From: Paludibacter sp.
Lineage (GTDB): Bacteria; Bacteroidota; Bacteroidia; Bacteroidales; Paludibacteraceae
Length of the DNA stretch: 5,327 nt
Assembly: GCA_024709185.1 (NCBI GenBank)
Contig: JANJXE010000005.1
Location: forward strand, 1-5,327
Direction: 5' to 3'
Shown: piece after piece, positions 1 through 5,327 of the stretch
How positions within the stretch are numbered: the first letter of the stretch is position 1
How the letters are laid out: every line of letters begins with the position of its first letter
Position numbers and translations under genes: made by a program
Notes under the pieces: generated by a model
What the model saw: the letters and a program-made list of their open reading frames with translations, nothing else
Told to the model about the DNA's origin: nothing
The model's database searches: none

Positions 1-13
1 AAACTTAGTTGAG

Positions 14-268
14 ATGGCAAATCATAAATCATCTGTAAAAAGAATTCGTCAGACTGAAAAACGTAAACTGCATAACCGCTATTACGCAAAAACAGCCCGT
101 ACTGCTGTACGTAAGCTGAGAGCTACTACCGAAAAAGCTGAAGCCGCCGGTTTGTATCCAAAAGTAAGCGCTATGCTCGATAAACTGGCAAAACGCAATA
201 TTATCCACAAGAACAAAGCAGCTAATCTGAAATCAAAATTAGCTCATTATATTAACAAGCTGGCTTAA
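14..268 (+). CDS. rpsT: 30S ribosomal protein S20
   Basis: Small-subunit ribosomal protein S20, which binds 16S rRNA during early 30S assembly. The 84-residue product has the normal length of the family and its typical start ([13 protein letters not shown]). It is very rich in Lys/Arg throughout, as expected for an rRNA-binding helical bundle, and has the family's helical C-terminal half ending in a lysine-containing tail (INKLA). Only 13 bases lie upstream of the ATG in this window, so the promoter is not visible; those bases hold no clear Shine-Dalgarno sequence, which is normal in Bacteroidota. The gene is monocistronic on its downstream side: a strong terminator starts 26 bases after the stop, and the next gene converges on it from the other strand. 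The family assignment is secure. Confidence 0.97.
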   Translation: MANHKSSVKRIRQTEKRKLHNRYYAKTARTAVRKLRATTEKAEAAGLYPKVSAMLDKLAKRNIIHKNKAANLKSKLAHYINKLA

Positions 269-294
269 TTCCAGCGTTGTTACTAAAGACTTTG

Positions 295-326
295 AAAGCT
301 CCTTTCCAATGAAAGGGGCTTTTTTT
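295..326 (+). terminator. Intrinsic terminator of rpsT
   Basis: A 10-bp stem is formed by AGCTCCTTTC (297-306) and GAAAGGGGCT (311-320), with one G-U pair and a CAAT tetraloop, followed by a run of seven T (320-326). The flanking AA at 295-296 can extend the stem into the T run. It lies 26 bases after the rpsT stop. The gene on the other strand ends at 358, so the hairpin could also weakly stop - strand transcription, although the - strand T run is poor. Confidence 0.93.
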
Positions 327-357
327 ATACATGATACGATAGATGAAAAAATGGTAC

Positions 358-975
358 TTATTGCCTGGCGAGGCTTCTCTCAGTATGCTGTTCAAGCCGG
401 CAATTTAAATTCATTTGTATATCCACCCATTCACTTACCCGAACCATTCCCATCATTGGTGAGGGTGGGATAATTCCGAAATCCCGGATCGACATGCGTT
501 TATTTCCTGTAATTTCTACCGATTCGTTCACCTTTTTTGATTCCACAGGTATAGTATAGCTTCGGGTAACACCTGCAATTGTTACGTCTACCTGAGCTGT
601 ACTGCGTATTTTACCTTTATGGGGCTGAAGGTCGTCTAGTTGCTTCAACCGGATGAGTAAGTTCGGGTGTTGATCTGCCATCATCATCTTGTAGAAAGCA
701 AATTGAATTAGTTTAACGGGGGTGGTAAATTGGCGCACAGGAATACTGATTGTACCGTTATTAACCATAATTTTACCGGATGTACTTCCATGCGTTACCT
801 GAATCAGGCGTTCAGGAAAGGCAGTGGCAGTTTGGGATAACGTAAACTCATGAACATTGGAGCTGCCATGAATCTTAATCTGACTACCATCCTGAATTTT
901 CAACCGAAATTGCTGTTGAGCAACTGAATTCAGGGTGAGTGTCAGAATGATTTTTAGAAGAAAAACTGCTCGCAT
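358..975 (-). CDS. Divergent YceI-like secreted protein
   Basis: Predicted exported YceI-fold protein (lipocalin-like beta-barrel; characterised family members bind polyisoprenoid-type lipids). The product has 205 residues. Residues 1-19 look like a signal peptide: R2, K8, a hydrophobic core and a likely cut after S-V-A19. The YceI pattern is visible but degenerate: GSSNVHEF at 37-44 (usual form GTSNLHDW), FYKMMMADQHPN at 94-105, IAGVTRSYTIPV at 133-144, and a C-terminal block DFGIIPPSPMMGMVRV at 165-180. The same blocks occur in the same order in the protein encoded at 2416-3009, so the two are paralogues. Methionines cluster at 97-99 and 174-177. The start is the first ATG, at 973-975, and directly precedes the signal peptide; the gene has no obvious ribosome binding site or promoter. 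It follows the porin gene on the same strand, but a terminator lies between them. Ligand unknown. Confidence 0.85.
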   Translation of the reverse strand: MRAVFLLKIILTLTLNSVAQQQFRLKIQDGSQIKIHGSSNVHEFTLSQTATAFPERLIQVTHGSTSGKIMVNNGTISIPVRQFTTPVKLIQFAFYKMMMADQHPNLLIRLKQLDDLQPHKGKIRSTAQVDVTIAGVTRSYTIPVESKKVNESVEITGNKRMSIRDFGIIPPSPMMGMVRVSEWVDIQMNLNCRLEQHTERSLARQ

Positions 976-990
976 AGATAGATAAGGATG

Positions 991-1030
991 AAAAAAAGCA
1001 GCCGCTGAAATCTGTGTTTCGGGCGGCTGC
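991..1030 (-). terminator. Intrinsic terminator after the porin gene
   Basis: An 8-bp perfect GC-rich stem pairs GCAGCCGC (998-1005) with GCGGCTGC (1023-1030). It can be extended inside by GAAA (1007-1010) with TTTC (1017-1020) around a six-base loop. On the - strand the hairpin is followed by seven T (997 down to 991). It lies 47 bases after the porin stop and only 15 bases before the ATG of the next gene (975), so it should stop most porin transcripts just before the second yceI gene. Confidence 0.9.
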
Positions 1031-1077
1031 CTGTTGGTTACATATTGATTAATAGATAGTCAACTTTATTGGCCTCA

Positions 1078-2379
1078 TTAGAAACCTACAATAGCCTGAA
1101 CTGCCAGTCCGCTGAATTCACCACCGTTACGGATATCATCCGATTTGAATCCGGTATACGATTGTGTTACGTATTCAGCTTTAGCCATGATGTTTTTGGT
1201 CACAAACCAACCTGCACTTACTGCAATACGATCTACTGTAACATCTTCGGTATAACCGGCAAGACGAGCATTAGCAACATTGTAACGGGCACCTACCCAG
1301 AAATTTTCACATTTTCCGAAACGATACAGCAATTCGGTAGCAATTTGCGATGCTGCACGTTCTCCGGTTGCTTCTGTACGACCACGACCATTGGCTGCTT
1401 CAATAGTAGTAAATGATTCTAAACCTTTGTATTTCAGGAACAGGTTACCCATGGTTGCAGTTACTTTGTCACCAAAGCCAGGGTTGAGACGGCCCGAGGT
1501 GAACGTTGAGGTGCTTAGTGCGTTGTCCATCACACCATAATAATGCGAACCGGCACGGTCGCCACCGTAAAGGGTGTTGGAATTGGAACCTCCGGTATAA
1601 TATATCGAACCGGTAATACGTGCACGGAAATCATCCGTCAGTTGTTTATCATAACCGAGTTTACCAATAAAGGCAGGATCGGCAATACCATCGGAAATAA
1701 CCACATCGTTAGCTTTAAACTCAGGTTGTACCAGTGGACGACCATTGATCATACCATTGGTTACCGATACCATACCCAGGAATCCGTTATGCGCTACATT
1801 AATTTCAGCGCCGATTTCTGTAGTGAAGGCATCCATGATATATCCCTCGATAAATGGATTGTACATTCCGTTACCATTGTCGGTACGACGGAAATGGGCA
1901 TCACCGTAATTGATTTCCATATGACCCACCTTGATGGTAGTGTAATCCATAATTTTGTCGACAAAGGATGATTTCAGGAAAGGAAGCTCATCAAAACGGA
2001 TGTAACCACCTTTCACCCAGGTTTCATTGTGGTGACGCGACGACAGGTACAGTTCCATATTCATGTAAACTCCCTGTGCCAGGTGAAGGTCAAGATTAAG
2101 ATTGGCTACTGCAGTGTTAAATCCGGTGCCAATATTTACCAGTTGATTTACATTAGCACCTGATACCATTTTAGCGTCAGCTGTATTGCTATGTGTAAGC
2201 GACTGGAACGACTGATTAAAACTACCGCCGATTTTTAGCTTAAGTTTTTCAAATTGTTCGTTTTCTGCCTTGGGAGCTTCAAAAACATTGACACCCCGTT
2301 GGTCATACGCCCGCATTTGAGCAAAAGTAAATGAAGTTGCCAGGAACATTCCAGCCAAAAGAAATAAAGTACGTTTCAT
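1078..2379 (-). CDS. Outer-membrane beta-barrel (porin-like) protein
   Basis: Predicted outer-membrane barrel of 433 residues; I do not recognise a named family. Residues 1-20 form a clear signal peptide (K2, R3, hydrophobic core, cut after F-T-F-A20). The mature part has the make-up of a porin: many short alternating polar/hydrophobic stretches ending in aromatics (for example LKLKIGGSFNQSF from 46, FRARITGSIYY at 251-261, NFWVGARYNVANARLAGY at 359-376), glycine/asparagine-rich loops, and a C-terminal strand ending in Phe (LAVQAIVGF), the usual barrel-assembly signal. A conspicuous central block, VGHMEINYGDAHFRRTDNG (151-169), followed by NPF at 174-176, may line the channel or be an inward loop. 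The single Cys is C357. The gene starts 36 bases after the upstream yceI gene, so the two are very probably cotranscribed; a terminator follows. Substrate is unknown; a phosphate-selective-porin-like role is possible but not shown. Confidence 0.8.
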   Translation of the reverse strand: MKRTLFLLAGMFLATSFTFAQMRAYDQRGVNVFEAPKAENEQFEKLKLKIGGSFNQSFQSLTHSNTADAKMVSGANVNQLVNIGTGFNTAVANLNLDLHLAQGVYMNMELYLSSRHHNETWVKGGYIRFDELPFLKSSFVDKIMDYTTIKVGHMEINYGDAHFRRTDNGNGMYNPFIEGYIMDAFTTEIGAEINVAHNGFLGMVSVTNGMINGRPLVQPEFKANDVVISDGIADPAFIGKLGYDKQLTDDFRARITGSIYYTGGSNSNTLYGGDRAGSHYYGVMDNALSTSTFTSGRLNPGFGDKVTATMGNLFLKYKGLESFTTIEAANGRGRTEATGERAASQIATELLYRFGKCENFWVGARYNVANARLAGYTEDVTVDRIAVSAGWFVTKNIMAKAEYVTQSYTGFKSDDIRNGGEFSGLAVQAIVGF

Positions 2380-2384
2380 TGTGT

Positions 2385-2394
2385 TGTGTGTTGA
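2385..2394 (-). promoter_or_regulatory. TCAACACACA leader element of porin gene
   Basis: The - strand word TCAACACACA ends 5 bases before the porin ATG. The identical 10-mer sits 6 bases before the ATG of the preceding yceI gene (3016-3025). It has no Shine-Dalgarno character. It may be an unstructured A/C-rich ribosome-loading sequence, or it may be a relic of duplication. Function is inferred only from position. Confidence 0.4.
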
Positions 2395-2415
2395 AATTGT
2401 TTATAGTATTGAGAA

Positions 2416-3009
2416 TTAATTTGCTGATGCGCGTTGATTGTCCTGCAGGCTTACGTCGAAATTAAGACGAACCTGATCGCCAACTTTCATGGTTCCCAAA
2501 AGGGCAGTTGGAGGTTTCATGCCGAATTCACTCATTTTTAATTGAATGTCGCCATTGAAATTGTAAACTCCTGTACCATTGGTTTTACCTTTGGCTTTCA
2601 GGGTTACTTTTTTAGTCTGTCCTGCAATAGTTAAATTTCCACTTACAGTCAGATTCAAATCGTTTCCGGTGCGCTGAGCGCTTACCACGTCGGTCATACG
2701 AAAGACAATGTTCGGATTTTTGTCTGCATTGAGTGTTTCATACGTTTTCGAATCCATCAGTTTTTCACCACTTTTAATTGATTTTACCGGGATCTCCACA
2801 TGCAGTGATTTCAGTTCGTTGTCGTTGGCAAATACCAACTGACCTTTAATCTGACTGGTTGAACTTTTCCAGTCGTGGAGATTGGATGTTCCATTGATGG
2901 TGATGGATGAGTTTTTTGGCAAAAACTGTAAAACCTGTGCCGATAGGGATGCGCTCAGCAATATACATGCTGATGCGAGAAGCAAAGTGCTGAGTTGTTT
3001 TGTTTTCAT
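2416..3009 (-). CDS. YceI family secreted lipid-binding protein
   Basis: YceI-like protein of 197 residues, close to the usual family length. It is expected in the periplasm as a lipocalin-like barrel that binds an isoprenoid or similar lipid. Residues 1-24 form a signal peptide (K2, K4, hydrophobic core, cut after S-L-S-A24). Canonical family blocks follow in order: ITINGTSNLHDW (36-47), a DSKTYETLNADKNPNI block (86-101), LTIAGQTKKVTLKAKG (126-141) and KMSEFGMKPPTALLGTMKVG (158-177), ending in the last strand RLNFDVSL. It is the first gene of the envelope cluster and is followed 36 bases later by the porin gene. The ATG at 3009 is chosen because it directly precedes the signal peptide. Its upstream region holds TAGGAT boxes also seen upstream of the neighbouring Rrf2-type regulator gene, so control by that regulator is plausible. 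The family is sure; the ligand is not known. Confidence 0.93.
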   Translation of the reverse strand: MKTKQLSTLLLASACILLSASLSAQVLQFLPKNSSITINGTSNLHDWKSSTSQIKGQLVFANDNELKSLHVEIPVKSIKSGEKLMDSKTYETLNADKNPNIVFRMTDVVSAQRTGNDLNLTVSGNLTIAGQTKKVTLKAKGKTNGTGVYNFNGDIQLKMSEFGMKPPTALLGTMKVGDQVRLNFDVSLQDNQRASAN

Positions 3010-3015
3010 ACGAAC

Positions 3016-3025
3016 TGTGTGTTGA
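3016..3025 (-). promoter_or_regulatory. TCAACACACA leader element of yceI gene
   Basis: Second copy of the 10-mer found before the porin ATG, here ending 6 bases before the yceI ATG at 3009. A second shared word, ATACTATAA on the - strand, lies further upstream in both leaders (3051-3059 here, 2401-2409 before the porin gene). No Shine-Dalgarno sequence is present. The role in translation initiation is an inference. Confidence 0.4.
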
Positions 3026-3037
3026 TTTTTTTTATTT

Positions 3038-3098
3038 CAATATATAAATGTTATAGTATAAGTAGGATTAAATTGCTTATTATCACATAAATCCTATA
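3038..3098 (-). promoter_or_regulatory. Putative promoter/operator region of yceI-porin cluster
   Basis: This AT-rich stretch lies 29-89 bases upstream of the first yceI ATG. It contains two TAGGAT boxes in inverted orientation, GTAGGATT at 3062-3069 and AATCCTATA at 3090-3098, 20 bases apart (a 7-bp perfect inverted repeat, TAGGATT/AATCCTA). A weak -7-like word TATATTG reads on the - strand at 3044-3038, about 29 bases before the ATG, but no convincing -33 box stands at the right distance. If that -7 guess is right, the nearer box would overlap the -33 position. The boxes match those before the regulator gene. Confidence 0.4.
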
Positions 3099-3121
3099 AT
3101 AATACTAGTGTAAAGTTTGCT

Positions 3122-3168
3122 AAAAAAACGGTTGATTCAGTCGCTTCAGAATCTGCCGTTGTTTTTTT
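3122..3168 (-). terminator. Terminator after the Rrf2-type gene
   Basis: The hairpin pairs AACGG (3127-3131) with CCGTT (3156-3160), then GATTC (3134-3138) with GAATC (3149-3153), around a 10-base loop, with a 2-by-2 internal mismatch. It is flanked by seven A on the left (3122-3128) and seven T on the right (3162-3168), so it carries a T run on either strand. Its evident job is to end the regulator transcript, whose stop is 47 bases before the hairpin flank. No + strand gene reads into it. Confidence 0.8.
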
Positions 3169-3214
3169 CTGCTGGTAGATAGGTAGTTGATTCTAATCAG
3201 CATTTGTTAGGTTG

Positions 3215-3658
3215 TCAGCAGGCTGGTTTTCCTTCCAGGGCTGCTTCCATACAGGGACGCTCTTTTCCTGCTATGACCGATAGGTTTTTACTGCGAAGCA
3301 TATTGGCAAAATCGAGTTTCATCTCTGTCCAGTATTTATTCGCAGCACAACAGCATTCAAGTGCGCAAAACTCAGGATTATCAAGGCATTCAACAATAAC
3401 TATCGGCTCGAAAGCCGTGTAAATGTCATACATTGTTATCTGTTCTGCCGGCCGGGTAAGTTTGTAGCCGCTGCCCTTACCCTTGAAATTGGTAATTAAT
3501 CCTTTCGACTTCAACGAAGATACGATAGCATCCAGGTACTTGTTCGAAATATCCTGTTTCTCCGAAATCTCTTTTTGCAAAATGCCCCGTGGTTCCTCAC
3601 AGCAGGCTATTGCAATCATGGTTCGTAGACCGTACCGTATTTTTGTATTGATTTTCAT
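3215..3658 (-). CDS. Rrf2 family (IscR/NsrR-type) transcriptional regulator
   Basis: DNA-binding regulator of 147 residues, typical for Rrf2 proteins, many of which sense iron-sulfur status, nitric oxide or redox stress through a bound Fe-S cluster. The N-terminal winged helix-turn-helix is clear: family start MKINTKIRYGLRTMIAIA, recognition region with ISNKYLDAIVSSLKSKGLI at 37-55, and wing GKGSGYKLTRP at 60-70. The sensor region carries C91, C98, C102, C103 and C104; C91-X6-C98-X5-C104 is close to the three-cysteine pattern of IscR (C-X5-C-X5-C). Further cysteines stand at 19, 20, 136 and the last residue, 147, so nine in all. The gene lies 111 bases after polA and has its own promoter with a dyad over the -33 box, suggesting autoregulation. 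The neighbouring yceI-porin cluster carries the same boxes upstream and is the likeliest target. The exact signal (Fe-S, NO, redox) cannot be told from sequence. Confidence 0.92.
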   Translation of the reverse strand: MKINTKIRYGLRTMIAIACCEEPRGILQKEISEKQDISNKYLDAIVSSLKSKGLITNFKGKGSGYKLTRPAEQITMYDIYTAFEPIVIVECLDNPEFCALECCCAANKYWTEMKLDFANMLRSKNLSVIAGKERPCMEAALEGKPAC

Positions 3659-3675
3659 ACGCTAAAATTCCGATG

Positions 3676-3706
3676 CAAATATACAAACAGTTTTCAATCC
3701 TACAAT
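3676..3706 (-). promoter_or_regulatory. Bacteroidota-type promoter of the Rrf2-type gene
   Basis: On the - strand a perfect TAnnTTTG -7 box, TATATTTG (3683 down to 3676), is preceded at exactly 19 bases by ATTG (3706-3703), a fair -33 box. This is the arrangement known for the primary sigma factor of Bacteroidota. Transcription would start about 3667-3670, leaving a leader of only about 10 nucleotides before the ATG at 3658. No hairpin terminator is visible between polA and this promoter, so read-through from polA is also possible. Confidence 0.7.
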
Positions 3707-3717
3707 ATCTATAGGAT
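3697..3717. promoter_or_regulatory. Candidate operator dyad over the -33 box
   Basis: A 6-bp perfect inverted repeat, ATCCTA (3697-3702) and TAGGAT (3712-3717), surrounds a 9-base AT-rich spacer (total 21 bp), a size suited to a dimeric Rrf2 protein. It spans the -33 box of the regulator promoter, a position expected to block RNA polymerase. Extended forms of both half-sites (GTAGGATTGAAA on the - strand and TATAGGATATAT on the + strand) recur with one or two changes upstream of the first yceI gene. Binding by this regulator is inferred. Confidence 0.5.
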
Positions 3718-3769
3718 ATATATTGATGAAATTTTTAGCTAATTCGGTGTTAAATATTGCAAAAACGCC

Positions 3770-5327
3770 TTAATGTGCTTCAAGCCAGTTAGTTCCAATT
3801 CCGCATTCGGCAATAAGTGGTACCTTTAGAATGATAGCTTTCTCCATTTCAGCGACCACCAGCTCTTTTACTTCTTCCAGTTCCAACGCCGGAACAGAGA
3901 AGTTCAACTCATCGTGTACCTGCAACATCATCTTGCTTTTTAATACCCTGGATTCGAGTTGTTGCTGAATCTTTATCATAGCAACCTTTATAATATCGGC
4001 AGCCGAACCCTGGATGGGAGCATTAATGGCATTTCGTTCGGCATAACCCCGTACTACACTGTTTTGCGAATTGATATCGTTCAGGTAGCGTTTACGGCCA
4101 AAGATAGTCTCCACATAACCTTTTTCTTTGGCCTGCGCAATGGCTTTGTCCATATACGCTTTCACACCGGGATAGCTTTCAAAATAGCCATCGATGAGGA
4201 GTTTGGCTTCGCCACGCGGAATCGTGAGACGCTCGGCCAGACCGAAGGTCGATATTCCGTATATAATTCCAAAATTGGCTGTTTTGGCTTTGCGCCGCAT
4301 ATCTGAATTCACTTCTTCCAATGGCACTTTGTAGATTTTAGCTGCGGTGGCCGTGTGAATATCCTGTCCGCTCAGGAAAGCACCGATCATAGTTGGATCT
4401 TCGCTCAGATGAGCCATTATGCGAAGCTCAATCTGAGAGTAGTCAACGCTCAAAAACAGCTCGTTTTCATCAGGGATAAAGGCTTTGCGTATTTCCTTGC
4501 CCCGCGCATCACGGATGGGGATGTTTTGCATATTGGGATTGGTGGAACTCAGTCGGCCTGTGGCTGCAACAGTTTGATTAAATGAGGTATGCACTTTTCC
4601 TGTTTCGGGATTAATCAGGTTGGGCAGAGCATCAATATAGGTGCTTAGTAGCTTTTTTAATCCCCGGTAGTCGAGTATCATACCGATAATCGGATGCTTA
4701 CTGCGTAATTTTTCAAGAATGTCTTCGGAAGTGGAATACTGACCGGTTTTGGTTTTCTTCGCCTTACTGTCGAGTTGAAGTTTGTCGAACACTACTTCCC
4801 CCACCTGTGCCGGCGAAGAAACATTAAATTCGAATCCAGCCAGTGCATGTATTTCTTTTTCCAGCTGGTTCATTTCTTCGGTAAGCACCACTGAACTTTG
4901 CTTCAATGCTTCACTGTCGATACGCACCCCGTTGCGTTCCATAGTGGCTAGTACACGCACCAATGGCATCTCCATTTCGTAAAAAAGTGTGTCCAATTGA
5001 TTGGTTGTCAATTCTTTTTCCAGAATTTGTTTGAGCCGGAAAGTAATGTCGGCATCTTCGGCAGCGTAATCCTTTAGCAATTCAGCATCCACCTCGCGGA
5101 TGGATTTTTGGTTTTTGCCTTTGCCGCCTATCATTTCATCGTAATGAATAGTTTTGTAGTTCAGGTAAATCTCAGCCAGGTAATCCATTCCGTGCCTTAA
5201 ATCGGGTTGCAGAAGGTAATGAGCAATCATAGTGTCGAACAAAGGCCCATTTACTTCTATCCCGTAGCGGGAAAGCATCAAAATATCAAATTTTATGTTT
5301 TGACCTGTTTTTTCGATGCCGGAATTG
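3770..5327 (-). CDS. polA: DNA polymerase I, C-terminal part (cut by window edge)
   Basis: Family A DNA polymerase, used in DNA repair and RNA-primer replacement. The reading frame is open to base 5327, giving 518 complete codons, roughly the C-terminal 55% of the usual 900-950 residues; the 5' nuclease domain and the first exonuclease motif lie outside. Proofreading-domain motifs are intact: Exo II NIKFD (5285-5299) and Exo III YAAED (5054-5068). Polymerase motifs are complete: TGRLSSTNPNMQNIP, motif A DYSQIELR (4421-4444), O-helix motif B RRKAKTANFGIIYG (4256-4297) with the usual Phe, and motif C VHDELN (3902-3919) with the catalytic Asp. The C-terminus GTNWLEAH resembles the Escherichia coli end. 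Both activities are therefore expected to work. A TTG at 5279-5281 is an internal Leu, not the start: the residues before it continue the family sequence. The Rrf2-type gene follows on the same strand. Confidence 0.97.
   Translation of the reverse strand, partial: NSGIEKTGQNIKFDILMLSRYGIEVNGPLFDTMIAHYLLQPDLRHGMDYLAEIYLNYKTIHYDEMIGGKGKNQKSIREVDAELLKDYAAEDADITFRLKQILEKELTTNQLDTLFYEMEMPLVRVLATMERNGVRIDSEALKQSSVVLTEEMNQLEKEIHALAGFEFNVSSPAQVGEVVFDKLQLDSKAKKTKTGQYSTSEDILEKLRSKHPIIGMILDYRGLKKLLSTYIDALPNLINPETGKVHTSFNQTVAATGRLSSTNPNMQNIPIRDARGKEIRKAFIPDENELFLSVDYSQIELRIMAHLSEDPTMIGAFLSGQDIHTATAAKIYKVPLEEVNSDMRRKAKTANFGIIYGISTFGLAERLTIPRGEAKLLIDGYFESYPGVKAYMDKAIAQAKEKGYVETIFGRKRYLNDINSQNSVVRGYAERNAINAPIQGSAADIIKVAMIKIQQQLESRVLKSKMMLQVHDELNFSVPALELEEVKELVVAEMEKAIILKVPLIAECGIGTNWLEAH

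Noticed and set aside
1069..1971. Open + strand frames of 115 and 142 codons
   Set aside because: They lie antisense to the porin gene, have Cys/Thr/Ile-rich sequences with no recognisable domain, and disappear once the porin frame, with its signal peptide and C-terminal Phe, is accepted.
2962..2976. Possible lipobox (ASAC) in the signal peptide of the canonical YceI protein
   Set aside because: The -3 residue is Ala rather than Leu/Val/Ile, and a hydrophobic stretch continues after the Cys to a normal S-L-S-A cut site, so ordinary secretion is more likely.
3080..3090. Small palindrome TTATCACATAA between the TAGGAT boxes, resembling part of an FNR/CRP site
   Set aside because: Only 4-bp arms around three bases; the second TGTGA/TCACA half-site at the right distance is missing, and such palindromes are common in AT-rich DNA.
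3721..3769. Possible terminator between polA and the regulator gene
   Set aside because: Only short AT-rich self-complementary words (for example around TTAGCTAA) are present; no GC-rich stem followed by a T run on the - strand.
3959..4982. Several + strand open frames inside polA
   Set aside because: They are antisense shadows of a strongly conserved polymerase frame and show no family resemblance or initiation signals.
5279..5281. TTG as a possible start of a 503-residue polymerase protein
   Set aside because: The frame stays open upstream to the window edge, and the residues there (including GQNIKFDIL) are typical of the proofreading domain of DNA polymerase I, so the gene is simply cut by the window.

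Overview
The window is a piece of a Bacteroidota chromosome, probably from a Bacteroidales/Marinilabiliales-type organism. Three things point there: the polA and rpsT proteins look Bacteroidota-like, translation starts lack Shine-Dalgarno sequences, and the regulator gene has a good match to the Bacteroidota promoter pattern (TTG-like box, 19 bp, TAnnTTTG). The assignment rests on recognition by eye, not on a search. No mobile element, tRNA, rRNA or CRISPR array is visible.

Layout. (1) Bases 14-268, + strand: rpsT (ribosomal protein S20), followed by a strong intrinsic terminator at 295-326. (2) Bases 358-3009, - strand: an envelope gene cluster read right to left as yceI-like gene (2416-3009), outer-membrane beta-barrel/porin gene (1078-2379), second and more divergent yceI-like gene (358-975). 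A strong - strand terminator (991-1030) lies between the porin gene and the last yceI gene. (3) Bases 3215-3658, - strand: a cysteine-rich Rrf2-family (IscR/NsrR-type) regulator with its own promoter and a terminator (3122-3168) separating it from the envelope cluster. (4) Bases 3770-5327, - strand: the C-terminal half of polA (DNA polymerase I), running off the right edge of the window.

How the parts may work together. rpsT and polA are housekeeping genes that flank an accessory-looking block. The block holds a probable Fe-S-sensing regulator, two secreted YceI-fold lipid-binding proteins and one outer-membrane barrel. The upstream regions of the regulator gene and of the first yceI gene both contain two copies of a TAGGAT/ATCCTA box, which suggests (inference) that the regulator controls itself and the envelope cluster. 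Box orientation and spacing differ between the two places, so this is a hypothesis. All gene-free stretches are shorter than about 210 bases, and their contents are listed as features.
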